NCBI GenBank assembly: GCA_001770775.1
Contig: MESA01000001.1
Location: forward strand, 84,641 to 148,640
Reading direction: 5' to 3'
Length of the DNA: 64,000 nucleotides
Source: Burkholderiales bacterium RIFCSPHIGHO2_12_FULL_63_20
Lineage (GTDB): Bacteria; Pseudomonadota; Gammaproteobacteria; Burkholderiales; Burkholderiaceae_C
The notes beneath the pieces are model-generated. The model saw nothing but the letters and a program-made list of their open reading frames with translations, searched no databases and was not told the DNA's origin. The translations under genes and the position numbers were made by a program. Positions 8,321 through 16,846 of the stretch are shown piece after piece. Every line of letters begins with the position of its first letter. Position 1 is the stretch's first letter.

Positions 8321-11076
8321 CCCGTGCCTTGGTCGTGGACGACCTCGAAGAGAACCTCTACATGCTCCGCGCATTGCTGCAGGGCCATGGCTTGGAGGTG
8401 ATCACGGCCCACAACGGGGCAGAAGCCTTGTCTGCGGCGCGCCAACAGGCGCCCGATATCGTCATCAGCGATCTGCTCATGCCGGTGATGGATGGCTACA
8501 CGCTGCTGCGCGACTGGAAGAGCGACCCCAGCCTGACCCACATTCCCTTCATCGTCTACACCGCGACCTACACCGAACCGAAGGACGAGCGGCTGGCGCT
8601 CGACCTGGGGGCCGACGCGTTCATGGTCAAACCGGCCGAGCCGGATGTCTTCATGGAGCGACTCCATGAGGTGCTGGCGAAAGCACAAGGTGGGGCGTTG
8701 CCGCTGGGCACACCGGTGCTGGACGAGGCCACCGCGCTGAAACACCACAGCGAGGTGCTGGTCAGAAAGCTGGCGCAGCGCAGCGAGCAACTGGCACAGC
8801 GGGTGCAAGAGCTGGCAGCCTCGGAGCAAAACGTCCGCCGCCTCAACCTGCTGTACCGGGTCCTGTCTGAAACCAATCAGGCCATCGTGCATCTGGTGGG
8901 CGAAGACGAGCTCTTTCGCACCATCTGCCGCACCGCCGTGGAGCGCGGCGGGTTTGCGATGGCCTGGGTGGGCCTGATCGAGCAGGCCCAGGGCCGCATC
9001 ACCCCCGTGGCCTGGAGTGGCTCCGCCGAAGACTGGCTGGACACCATCCGGACCCCCGTGGAGCTGGCGGTGAGCGAAAACCGCGTCTACCTGAGCAACG
9101 ACCTGGCCAGCGACGCCCGCCTGCAGGCCATTCACGGCTCGCTGCACCAGGCTGGCCTGAACTCTGCCATTTCTGTCCCGCTTCGCATCGGCGACAAGAT
9201 GGTGGGCGCCCTGACGCTGTTTGCCGTCGAGAAAGACTATTTCGATGAGGCCATGCTGGAGCTGGTGGTCGAAATGGCCTCGAACATCTCCTTCGCCCTC
9301 GACAATGTCGAGAAAGAGCGCAAGCGCCGCCTCGCCGAAGAACGACTGCAACAAAGCGAAGACGCCAACCGCCTGACCAGCAGTGCCGTGGAGGCATCGG
9401 CCAACGGCATCATGATCACGGCGATCACACCCGACGGCAATCCCATCCATTACGTCAACCCTGCCTTCGAGCACATCACCGGCTACAGCCGCAGCGAAGT
9501 CATCGGACGTGATCCCCGGTTTTTGCGAGGCAGCGACCTCGAACAGTTCGGCACCTCCGACATCAATGCTGCGCTGAGAAACACCAGCGAGGGCAAAGCC
9601 GTTCTGCGCAACTACCGCAAGGATGGCAGCTTGTTCTGGAACGAACTGTCGATCGCGCCCGTGGTCGATGCCAGCGGCAGGGCGACCCATTTCGTGGGCA
9701 TCATCAACGACATCACCGAACAAAAGCGCTACGAAGCCCAGCTCGAACGGCAAAACAACCAGGACGACCTGACCGGCCTGGCCAGCCGCAACCTGCTGCG
9801 CGACCGCACCGGCCAAGCCATTGCCCACGCGCTGCATCACAAGCACTTCGTGGCCCTGCTGTTCATCGACCTCGATGACTTCAAACGCATCAACGACAGC
9901 CTCGGCCACGGCGTCGGCGACACCATCCTGTGCGTCATCGCCGAGCGCATCAAAGGCTGCATCCGCGAACGCGACACCCTGGCGCGGCTCGGTGGCGACG
10001 AGTTTGTGCTCGTGCTCTCTGACATGGCGGGACTGCAGGACGCCTCGCTGATGGCCAGCCAGGTGCTGCAGGCCATTGCACAGCCGATTTCGGCAGGTGG
10101 CCGGGAGATCGACCTCTCCGGCAGCATCGGCATCAGTGTGTTTCCGGCCGACGGCGAGGACTACGACACCTTGCTTCGCAATGCCGATGCGGCCATGTAC
10201 AAGGCCAAGCAAACCAGCGGCAAGGCGTTCTGCTTCTATACCGGCGACATGAATGTCGAGGCCATGCGTCGACTGGAGCTGGAGTCCGGTCTGCGCCAGG
10301 CCCTGGGACAGAACAAGCTGACCTTGCACTACCAGCCCCTGCTGGATCTGAGGTCAGGGCAGGTGGTCGGGGCCGAGGCCCTGCTGCGTTGGCGCGGACA
10401 GGACGATGTCCTGGTGTCGCCAGCAGAGTTCATCCCGGTGGCCGAGCAAACGGGCCTGATCGTGCCCATTGGGGAATGGGTGCTTCACACCGCGTGCGCA
10501 CAAGCCCAACGCTGGCTGCAGGAGGGGATCGAGCTCTGCGTATCAGTCAACCTGTCCACACGCCAGCTTCGCGACCGCAACCTGGCAGACACCGTGCGCC
10601 GGTGCCTGGCAGAACACCGGCTACCCGCTCACCTGCTCAAGCTGGAGATCACCGAAAGCGCCGTGATGGAGGACGCCGAAGCCGCCGCCTCGATCCTGGG
10701 CGAGCTCAAGCAACTGGGCGTGCTGATCTCGGTAGACGATTTCGGTACCGGCTATTCCTCACTGGCCTACCTGCGCCGGTTTCCCATTGATCAGATCAAG
10801 ATCGATCGATCGTTCATCGTGGACATGGCCGACAACGCCGATGCCGCCGCCATGGTGGAGAGCATCATCGGACTGGCTCGCAAACTGCGCCTGCAAACCG
10901 TGGCGGAAGGGGTGGAAACCGAGGTCCAGCAGGCATTCATCAAACGGGCCGGTTGCGACCTGCTGCAGGGCTTCCTGTTCAGTCGGCCGCTGCCGCCCGA
11001 AAGCATCCCCGCCTTGCTGCGCAAGGTCACGCCCCCCGCGGTCATCCCCCTGTCAACCGAGCGCTCTGAGCCCTAG
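8317..11076 (+). CDS. REC-GAF-PAS-GGDEF-EAL cyclic-di-GMP enzyme
   Basis: This 919-residue protein has a receiver domain (about 1-120, phospho-acceptor in VISDLLMPVMDG), a GAF domain (about 170-330), a PAS domain (about 345-470), a GGDEF domain with intact RLGGDEF near 558-564, and an EAL domain with GAEALLRW near 684-691, ETTES-like ITESAVM, and DDFGTGYSS. Both catalytic motifs look complete, so it could make and break cyclic di-GMP, with the receiver state tipping the balance; which activity dominates cannot be read. It overlaps the upstream receiver gene by 4 bases and is the last gene of the three-gene signalling cassette. Confidence 0.93.
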   Translation: MTRALVVDDLEENLYMLRALLQGHGLEVITAHNGAEALSAARQQAPDIVISDLLMPVMDGYTLLRDWKSDPSLTHIPFIVYTATYTEPKDERLALDLGADAFMVKPAEPDVFMERLHEVLAKAQGGALPLGTPVLDEATALKHHSEVLVRKLAQRSEQLAQRVQELAASEQNVRRLNLLYRVLSETNQAIVHLVGEDELFRTICRTAVERGGFAMAWVGLIEQAQGRITPVAWSGSAEDWLDTIRTPVELAVSENRVYLSNDLASDARLQAIHGSLHQAGLNSAISVPLRIGDKMVGALTLFAVEKDYFDEAMLELVVEMASNISFALDNVEKERKRRLAEERLQQSEDANRLTSSAVEASANGIMITAITPDGNPIHYVNPAFEHITGYSRSEVIGRDPRFLRGSDLEQFGTSDINAALRNTSEGKAVLRNYRKDGSLFWNELSIAPVVDASGRATHFVGIINDITEQKRYEAQLERQNNQDDLTGLASRNLLRDRTGQAIAHALHHKHFVALLFIDLDDFKRINDSLGHGVGDTILCVIAERIKGCIRERDTLARLGGDEFVLVLSDMAGLQDASLMASQVLQAIAQPISAGGREIDLSGSIGISVFPADGEDYDTLLRNADAAMYKAKQTSGKAFCFYTGDMNVEAMRRLELESGLRQALGQNKLTLHYQPLLDLRSGQVVGAEALLRWRGQDDVLVSPAEFIPVAEQTGLIVPIGEWVLHTACAQAQRWLQEGIELCVSVNLSTRQLRDRNLADTVRRCLAEHRLPAHLLKLEITESAVMEDAEAAASILGELKQLGVLISVDDFGTGYSSLAYLRRFPIDQIKIDRSFIVDMADNADAAAMVESIIGLARKLRLQTVAEGVETEVQQAFIKRAGCDLLQGFLFSRPLPPESIPALLRKVTPPAVIPLSTERSEP

Positions 11077-11102
11077 TGCGATGCAACTGCGGCCCGAGAC
11101 CC

Positions 11103-11501
11103 TCAGTCCCGCACTTTGCCGCGCGCGGCTTTCACCTCGGACCGCACGGACTTGCCCTGAAGCCGGCGTTGCTTCGACCCCCACGTCGGTTTGGTCGCAC
11201 GCCGTACCGCCTGCACCTGCGAGGCTTCGGCCACCATCGCCTGCAATCGCCCCAGTGCCTCGGCCTTGTTCTGCTCCAGGCTGCGCGACGACTGCGCCTT
11301 GATCACGATCACACCCTGCTTGTTGAGGCGCTGATCGGACAGCGCGAGCAAACGCTCCTTCACCTCTGACGACAGCGACGAGGCGCGCACGTCAAAGCGC
11401 AACTGCACCGCACAGGACACCTTGTTGACGTTCTGCCCGCCAGGACCCTGTGCGCGGATCGCGAGGAAAGCGACTTCGTGTTCCCAAACAGGAGAGGACA
11501 T
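11103..11501 (-). CDS. arfB: alternative ribosome-rescue peptidyl-tRNA hydrolase ArfB
   Basis: The 132-residue protein has the release-factor catalytic motif GPGGQNVNK near residues 19-27 and a basic tail (KPTWGSKQRRLQGKSVRSEVKAARGK), both diagnostic for ArfB/YaeJ. It enters ribosomes stalled without a stop codon and cuts the peptidyl-tRNA with the GGQ loop, the basic tail sitting in the empty mRNA channel. ATG at 11501 gives the family's usual length; the frame is open much further upstream, but that part lacks homology to the family. It faces away from the biosynthetic operon that starts at 11766. Confidence 0.9.
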   Translation of the reverse strand: MSSPVWEHEVAFLAIRAQGPGGQNVNKVSCAVQLRFDVRASSLSSEVKERLLALSDQRLNKQGVIVIKAQSSRSLEQNKAEALGRLQAMVAEASQVQAVRRATKPTWGSKQRRLQGKSVRSEVKAARGKVRD

Positions 11502-11648
11502 CAACACCCGAACAGAATGCGCCCGGTGGCGCGTTGGAGGATGTTGTCCTGCCTGGGGCAAAGCAACACGCCGACGCCCCATCGTACCAAAAGCCCAATT
11601 TTGAAGGTGTCCATTGTCAGATTTGCCCGCGTTCGAGGGGTTTTTGAT

Positions 11649-11662
11649 CAGGGTATGCCCTG
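11649..11662. promoter_or_regulatory. inverted repeat upstream of the biosynthetic operon
   Basis: CAGGG-TATG-CCCTG is a perfect 5+5 inverted repeat about 105 bases before the ketoacyl synthase start, in the 264-base gap between arfB and the operon. It could be an operator or a small hairpin. A TACATT hexamer follows at 11664-11669 as a possible -10 box, but no good -35 box lies at the right spacing, so the promoter itself is not called. Confidence 0.3.
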
Positions 11663-11765
11663 CTACATTTTGCGCCATTCGGATCACGCCCGTGGTCTGA
11701 ATGGCCCCATGCATTCGAGTCCCCCCATGGCTCGGATTCACTGAACCCACTGAACGGTTGTAAAA

Positions 11766-12812
11766 ATGCACATCGCTGGCGTCGCTTGCTCCTTCCCGGA
11801 TCGCACCGTTTCAAACGCTGAGATTCTGAAAATCTTTTCAGACCACAGCAAGGAAGGGTATGACGGCGATTTTGAAAAGGCCGCGCAAACGGTTGAGCAC
11901 TACCTCAACTACATTGGCTCGGTCAACCGGCGCTGGCTGGCCAAAGATGAGCAGGGTTTCACGTACACCGAGCGCGCCATCCATGAAGCGCTGGACAAAG
12001 CCGGCCTGGGCAAGAACGACATCGATTTGCTGATTCATGCCAGCGTCGACAAGGGCGTTCTGGAGCCGGGCATGGCCTTCTATGTGGCCAAGGCCATGGG
12101 CATGGACCGCACCCAGTGCTTCGATGTCACCGAAGCGTGTGGCAGCTGGACACGTGCCACGCAGATTGCGCAGTCCTTCCTTGAAACAGGTCTGTTCAAG
12201 AACATCCTCATCGTCACGGCTGAGTATGCCGTCCACGAAGGCCAGCCCGGTCACAAGAGTTTCAAGATCAACGAATTTTCGGATCTGGAATGGTCATTTG
12301 CCAGCTACACCGTTGGCGAGGGCTCGACCGCCACGGTGTTGACCCGTGATGCCGACAAACCCTGGACCTACACCAACCGCACCTTCACGCAGTTTGCAGA
12401 TTTGTGCGTCGTCCCGGTCCGCGAGGACGACGTTCAAACCATGCGCTTCAACGATCTGTCATTGGCAGGCAAGGGTGGTTTGCGCTTCATGTCCTACGGC
12501 AAAAAAATGCAGGACAACACCATCGATGATCTCGAAGACATGATGCGAACGAACCCCATTGCCGTCGATGGCGTGGACCTGTTCATTCCCCACACCAATA
12601 CCCTGACCGCGTGGCGTGACATCGAGAAACGGCTGGGCAAGAAGATTCCTTATATCTTCATGCTGCCTGAGTACGGCAACTTGGTCACCAATTCGGTTCC
12701 TGCTGCCTTGGCGACGGCCGAGAAGGACGGTCGCCTCCAGCGAGGCCATCAGGTGTCGGCCATGATGACCGCCGCCGGCATGTCCTACACCTGCTTCAAC
12801 TGGGTGTACTGA
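11766..12812 (+). CDS. beta-ketoacyl synthase III family (FabH/OleA-like) enzyme
   Basis: The 348-residue thiolase-fold protein carries a full KSIII-type triad: C125 in VTEACGSW, H276 in FIPHTNT and N305 in EYGNLVTNS. The C-terminal part (NSVPAALATAEKDGRLQRGHQ) resembles FabH and OleA. It would join an acyl thioester to a second acyl or malonyl unit by Claisen condensation. It opens an operon that also has OleC-like and OleD-like genes, so the OleA-type role (condensing two acyl-CoAs to a beta-keto acid) is the leading idea, though the middle of the protein departs from the OleA proteins I know. ATG 11766 begins directly with the fold's first strand. A FabH-like starter role is the alternative. 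Confidence 0.85.
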   Translation: MHIAGVACSFPDRTVSNAEILKIFSDHSKEGYDGDFEKAAQTVEHYLNYIGSVNRRWLAKDEQGFTYTERAIHEALDKAGLGKNDIDLLIHASVDKGVLEPGMAFYVAKAMGMDRTQCFDVTEACGSWTRATQIAQSFLETGLFKNILIVTAEYAVHEGQPGHKSFKINEFSDLEWSFASYTVGEGSTATVLTRDADKPWTYTNRTFTQFADLCVVPVREDDVQTMRFNDLSLAGKGGLRFMSYGKKMQDNTIDDLEDMMRTNPIAVDGVDLFIPHTNTLTAWRDIEKRLGKKIPYIFMLPEYGNLVTNSVPAALATAEKDGRLQRGHQVSAMMTAAGMSYTCFNWVY

Positions 12813-12814
12813 CC

Positions 12815-13852
12815 ATGGCAACGGATTGGTCGGGGCGCAAGTATCGCGTCCTCAAGGCGCTGGGCGAAGACATCGACATGATCATTGGCGTGGTTCAACC
12901 CGCCCATGCCGACGTCAGCTGGTTTTTGCACTCGCACGAGAAAGACGACGGCATCGGTGCGCTCGTCAAGGTGCTGGCCTCGTTCGGCATTGTCATCCCG
13001 CCCAAAGTGAACCCGAGCCGGCTGCCCAAGCCAGGCTTGTGGGGGCGACTCAAGGCCTTGAAACTGCACCTGCACAACAGCCGTGCGGTGGACTACCCCT
13101 GGCGTCGCCCTGCCCTGGGTGCCGGCGCCGTGGTCGAGCCCTGCTTTGTGTACTACCTGATGCCCGAGGCAGACAGCGCCTGCGTCAAGCAGCACTCCCG
13201 CAGTCTGGAGGTGGGTGAAACCTCGTTCTTCCTGTCCTGCCTGGACAAAGTCTGCCGTGATCGTTACCTCACTCAGCCCAGTGAGCGCGTCTGGATGATG
13301 CCGCACGACTTTCGGCGCTCACTGGGCATCACTCGCCAATCGGGCAACTGCACAGCACCGGTATCGGTCCGCCTGTCAGGGCAACCCAGTGCGCGGGACA
13401 TCTTTGTGCAGCTCAAAGGCCTATACCAACAAGGCATCTTGTGGGGGTCGTGGTCGTACACCAACTTCGCACGCGTCCTCACCGATTCGATGATCAAGAA
13501 GGCGTACACCCGCTTGAAGAACCGTGCCTGGTTTGGCGTGTACGCCAACATGAGCGCGTGGCAGACGCCTGCCGGGGCCCCGGCCGCATTGGCGGGGGCC
13601 TGGCTCTTGAGCGCACCGCCGGTCAGTGCGGTGTGTCCGATCACGGCCGGCAGCATCACCTGGGAAGGGCGCACCGCCTTCACCTTGCAGTTGCACCCAT
13701 CGCTGAACGCCGACCGCCAGGCCGCGATGGACCTCATGTCGCTGTGGGTGGCTTACATCTGCGACGCCGCAGGTGTCACGCATGGCGAGATCACCCCCCA
13801 CGTCATCACCATGCAGGACATGCGACGCCAAGCCAAGCGCCTGGACGTTTGA
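12815..13852 (+). CDS. CAT-fold-like acyltransferase/condensation protein (tentative)
   Basis: The 345-residue protein is not one I can name. The best clue is SHEKDDG at residues 40-46, which fits the HHxxxDG active-site motif of the chloramphenicol-acetyltransferase superfamily (condensation domains, WS/DGAT, Pap acyltransferases) with the first His replaced by Ser and the catalytic His (H41), Asp (D45) and Gly kept. The order, with the motif near the N-terminus and a GSITWEG strand late in the chain, is compatible with a single CAT-like domain pair. It lies 2 bases after the ketoacyl synthase gene, so it most likely esterifies or amidates the operon's product. This is inference from one motif and context. 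Confidence 0.6.
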   Translation: MATDWSGRKYRVLKALGEDIDMIIGVVQPAHADVSWFLHSHEKDDGIGALVKVLASFGIVIPPKVNPSRLPKPGLWGRLKALKLHLHNSRAVDYPWRRPALGAGAVVEPCFVYYLMPEADSACVKQHSRSLEVGETSFFLSCLDKVCRDRYLTQPSERVWMMPHDFRRSLGITRQSGNCTAPVSVRLSGQPSARDIFVQLKGLYQQGILWGSWSYTNFARVLTDSMIKKAYTRLKNRAWFGVYANMSAWQTPAGAPAALAGAWLLSAPPVSAVCPITAGSITWEGRTAFTLQLHPSLNADRQAAMDLMSLWVAYICDAAGVTHGEITPHVITMQDMRRQAKRLDV

Positions 13853-13878
13853 CACGCCCATCACCTCAGGAGTTTTTC

Positions 13879-14172
13879 ATGGATTCGACCCGTAGCCTGA
13901 TGATCATGAAGATCATCGTGGGGCTGAGCTGGCTGTTGGGCATTGCCGAACTGATTCACCCCGTCACACCGATTCCGCCGTCGTGGCTGATGGCGGTGGT
14001 GGGCTTGTCCTTGGTGGCGCACGCCGGCCAGAGCGTGTACTTCGTTCGCAAGTTTGGCGCCAGGGTGGACTCGGTCTGGCCCCATGTGCTGCAGATCATG
14101 GTGTTCGGGATGCCGCACATCGTGGCGTTTCAAAAGAACCTTCCCCCAGTGAACGCCCAGCTGGCGCGATGA
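13879..14172 (+). CDS. small membrane protein, possibly DUF1145-like
   Basis: This 97-residue protein has three hydrophobic stretches (about 8-25, 34-54 and 67-85) and begins at an ATG with CAGGAG seven bases upstream. The pattern of an HP motif after helix 1, a helix with a conserved His before the middle loop, and FGMPHI near the end is reminiscent of DUF1145 (YhhL) proteins, but I hold that loosely. It is fully embedded in the biosynthetic operon: its stop overlaps the AMP-ligase start (ATGA at 14169). A role in holding the lipid-modifying enzymes at the membrane or in product handling is guesswork. Confidence 0.65.
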   Translation: MDSTRSLMIMKIIVGLSWLLGIAELIHPVTPIPPSWLMAVVGLSLVAHAGQSVYFVRKFGARVDSVWPHVLQIMVFGMPHIVAFQKNLPPVNAQLAR

Positions 14173-15848
14173 CCGTGGACGGCTTGTTCAACGTCTTCTC
14201 GCTGCTGCAAGACCATGCCGAACGCTCGCCTCGCAGGCTGGCCCTCGCGCAGGCCACGGGGCGCGACAAGGCGGGTCGCTTTGTGTACGCAACGCGCACC
14301 TATGGGCAACTGCAGGCCGACATCGAAGGCTTGACGCGCGGCCTGCGTGCCATCGGCATCACCAAAGGCAGCAAGACCCTGGTGCTGGTCAAACCCGATC
14401 TGAATCTGCCGGTCATCGTCTTTTCGCTGTTCAAGATCGGTGCGGTGCCGGTCATCATCGATCCGGCGATGGGCTTGACGCGCCTGCTGGCCTGCATCCG
14501 CAAGGTCGAGCCCGATGCCGTGATCGCGCTGCCGCTGATTCACGCGCTCAGGCCGTTTCTGGGCGACGTGTTTCGCACCGTCAAGACCTTCATCAGCAAC
14601 GGTTCGGCATGGATGCCCGCCACCCACCGGCTGGCCCATCTGCGTCATGCAAGCGAGGGCGACGCCCACACCGAGCCGACGCTGGGGACGGATCTGGCCG
14701 CCATCTTCTTCACCAGCGGCAGCACCGGCACGCCCAAGGGGGTGGAGGTCAGACACCGCAACCTGGGCGCGCAGATCGCGCACTTCGGCGCCCTGTTCCC
14801 GGTCGATCCGCAGGACGTGGAGCTGGCGGCCTTTCCGGTGGCCACCTTGATCGGGCCCTGTCTGGGGCAGACCAGTGTGATCCCGGACATGGGCTCCCTG
14901 CATCCGGGGCGTTGCAACCCCCACAACCTGGTGCAAACCATTGAAGACTTCGGCATCACGTCGGGGTTTGCCTCGCCGATCGTGTGGGAGCGCTTGAGCC
15001 GCCATTGCGTGGCCCAGGGCGTTCGCCTGTCCACGATCAAGCGTGCCTTCAGTGGCGGTGCGCCCATCCCGTACACGATGCTCGCGCGCCTGGCACACTT
15101 GCTGCCCCATGGCGTCATGGTCACCCCCTACGGGGCCACCGAGGTCACACCGATCAGCAGCATCGATGCGCGCGAGATCGAGCGTGACACCGCGGCCCTG
15201 TCGGCCAGCGGTCATGGCACCTGCGTCGGGCGCGTGGTGCCGGGGCTGACCGTCAAGATCATCGAGATCGACGCGCAACGCTTGCCACATTGGCAGGATG
15301 TCACGCTCCTGCCAGACGGGGTCATTGGCGAGATCGTGGTGCGCGGTGCCTTGGTGTCGCAGGCGTATCACAACGACCCTGAGAACACCGCGCTGGCCAA
15401 GATCCAGGCCGATGACGGCGACCAGTTGGATCCATTTTGGCACCGCACGGGGGACGCCGGCTACTTCGATGCCCAGGGGCGCTTGTGGTGCTGTGGTCGG
15501 ATCAAACACATCGTCCACGCAGACGGGCAGCGCTATTTTTCCGTGCCTGCCGAAGAAATCTTGAATGCCGAGCTGGAGGTCTGGCGCTCGGCCTTGGTCG
15601 AGGTGCAGGTCAATGGGCAAGCCCAGCTGTGCATGGTGGTGGAGTTCTACCCCGAACATCTGGCCGGCATCCATGCCGCCCGGATACAGGCCTTCAAGGA
15701 CAAGCTCCATGGCTTTGGGTTTCCGGTGCGCCATGTGCTGACCTACCCGCACGCCTTCCCGGTCGACCGTCGTCACAACTCGAAGATTGAGCGGCACATT
15801 TTGGCCCGATGGGCGCAGTTGCAGTTGGACAAAGGGGTACCGTCATGA
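14169..15848 (+). CDS. OleC-like AMP-dependent ligase / beta-lactone synthetase homologue
   Basis: The 559-residue ANL-superfamily enzyme has the P-loop FFTSGSTGTPKG (about 180-191), TPYGATE (319-325), HRTGDAGYFD, and the C-terminal NSKIERHIL with the usual lysine. Several stretches are those I know from OleC rather than from ordinary acyl-CoA ligases: the HPGRCNPHNLVQ segment, FGITSGFASP, AFSGGAPIP, and the C-terminal CCGRIKHIV. OleC adenylates a 2-alkyl-3-hydroxy acid and closes it to a beta-lactone. The gene overlaps its neighbours on both sides by 4 bases, with the OleD-like reductase next. Absence of an OleB lyase in the operon suggests the lactone, not an olefin, would be the product; this is inference. 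Confidence 0.85.
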   Translation: MTVDGLFNVFSLLQDHAERSPRRLALAQATGRDKAGRFVYATRTYGQLQADIEGLTRGLRAIGITKGSKTLVLVKPDLNLPVIVFSLFKIGAVPVIIDPAMGLTRLLACIRKVEPDAVIALPLIHALRPFLGDVFRTVKTFISNGSAWMPATHRLAHLRHASEGDAHTEPTLGTDLAAIFFTSGSTGTPKGVEVRHRNLGAQIAHFGALFPVDPQDVELAAFPVATLIGPCLGQTSVIPDMGSLHPGRCNPHNLVQTIEDFGITSGFASPIVWERLSRHCVAQGVRLSTIKRAFSGGAPIPYTMLARLAHLLPHGVMVTPYGATEVTPISSIDAREIERDTAALSASGHGTCVGRVVPGLTVKIIEIDAQRLPHWQDVTLLPDGVIGEIVVRGALVSQAYHNDPENTALAKIQADDGDQLDPFWHRTGDAGYFDAQGRLWCCGRIKHIVHADGQRYFSVPAEEILNAELEVWRSALVEVQVNGQAQLCMVVEFYPEHLAGIHAARIQAFKDKLHGFGFPVRHVLTYPHAFPVDRRHNSKIERHILARWAQLQLDKGVPS

Positions 15849-16846
15849 AGACGTTGGTGACCGGCGGGGGCGGTTTTCTGGGCCGCTACATCGTGGAGGG
15901 GCTGCTGGCCCAAGGACATGAGGTGGCCGTGCTGTGCCGAGGGAGCCATCCCGCATTGCACCCCCTGGGCGTTCGGCTCATCCAGGCAGACTTGGGTGAT
16001 CGCGAGGCCGTGAAAGCGGCCTGCCAGGGCATCGAGCGGGTGTTCCATGTGGCCTCCAAAACCGGACCGACCGGGCGCTACGCGGACTTTCACCGCACCA
16101 ATGTGGTCGGCACACGAAACGTGATCGATGCCTGTCTCGCGCACGGCGTCCACAAGCTGGTCTACACCAGCTCACCCAGCGTGCTGGTGGGCTTTGACGA
16201 CCTCTCTGGGGTGGATGAACGAGCCCCCTTGCCCACCCGCATCATCAGCGCCTATCAGCACACCAAGATGCTGGCTGAGCAAATGGTGTTGGCGGCCCAC
16301 AACCCGCATGGACTGGTCACAACGGCCCTGCGGCCTCATGCCATCTGGGGTCCGCGTGACACGCAGCTCTTCGCACTGCTGATTCAGCGACACCGCGCGG
16401 GCCAGCTGATCCGGGTAGGCAGCGGCCGCAACAAGATCAGCGTCAGCTATGTCGAGAACGCGGCAGCGGCGCATCTGCAGGCGGCCGATTCGACGCAAGT
16501 GGGTGGCAAGGTTTACTTCGTCAACGAACCCGAGCCCGTCGAGATGTGGCCCTGGATTGATGGCCTGTTTGCGTCCATCGGCTTGCCGCCGGTCACCCGG
16601 CAGGTGTCCTACCGTGCCGCCTACGTCTTGGGCGCGGTGTCAGAGGCCGTCTCGGCAGTGATGCCCTGGTTGAGTGAGCCCAAGCTGACACGGCTCCTGG
16701 CCGCCGTATGCGCCAAAGACCATTACTTCGACATCCGTGCGGCCCAGCGTGATTTTGGCCTGACGTCACCCGTGCCCATGGACGAAGCTCAGCGCCGCTT
16801 CGCGCACTACTTTCAGTCGGTGGCGCACGCGGGGGCGGGCACATGA
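15845..16846 (+). CDS. OleD-like NAD(P)-dependent 2-alkyl-3-oxoalkanoate reductase homologue
   Basis: The 333-residue extended-SDR protein begins with GGGGFLG (7-13), has a YQHTK active-site pair Y137/K141, and carries LVYTSSPSV and LRPHAIWGPRD, all closely like the OleD/3-beta-HSD group. OleD reduces the beta-keto group made by OleA before OleC closes the ring. It overlaps the ligase gene upstream and the SDR gene downstream by 4 bases, so the three proteins are made together. The C-terminal half has the hydrophobic YRAAYVLGAVSEAVSAV segment typical of the group. Other 3-beta-HSD-like reductases are the alternative reading. Confidence 0.85.
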   Translation: MKTLVTGGGGFLGRYIVEGLLAQGHEVAVLCRGSHPALHPLGVRLIQADLGDREAVKAACQGIERVFHVASKTGPTGRYADFHRTNVVGTRNVIDACLAHGVHKLVYTSSPSVLVGFDDLSGVDERAPLPTRIISAYQHTKMLAEQMVLAAHNPHGLVTTALRPHAIWGPRDTQLFALLIQRHRAGQLIRVGSGRNKISVSYVENAAAAHLQAADSTQVGGKVYFVNEPEPVEMWPWIDGLFASIGLPPVTRQVSYRAAYVLGAVSEAVSAVMPWLSEPKLTRLLAAVCAKDHYFDIRAAQRDFGLTSPVPMDEAQRRFAHYFQSVAHAGAGT

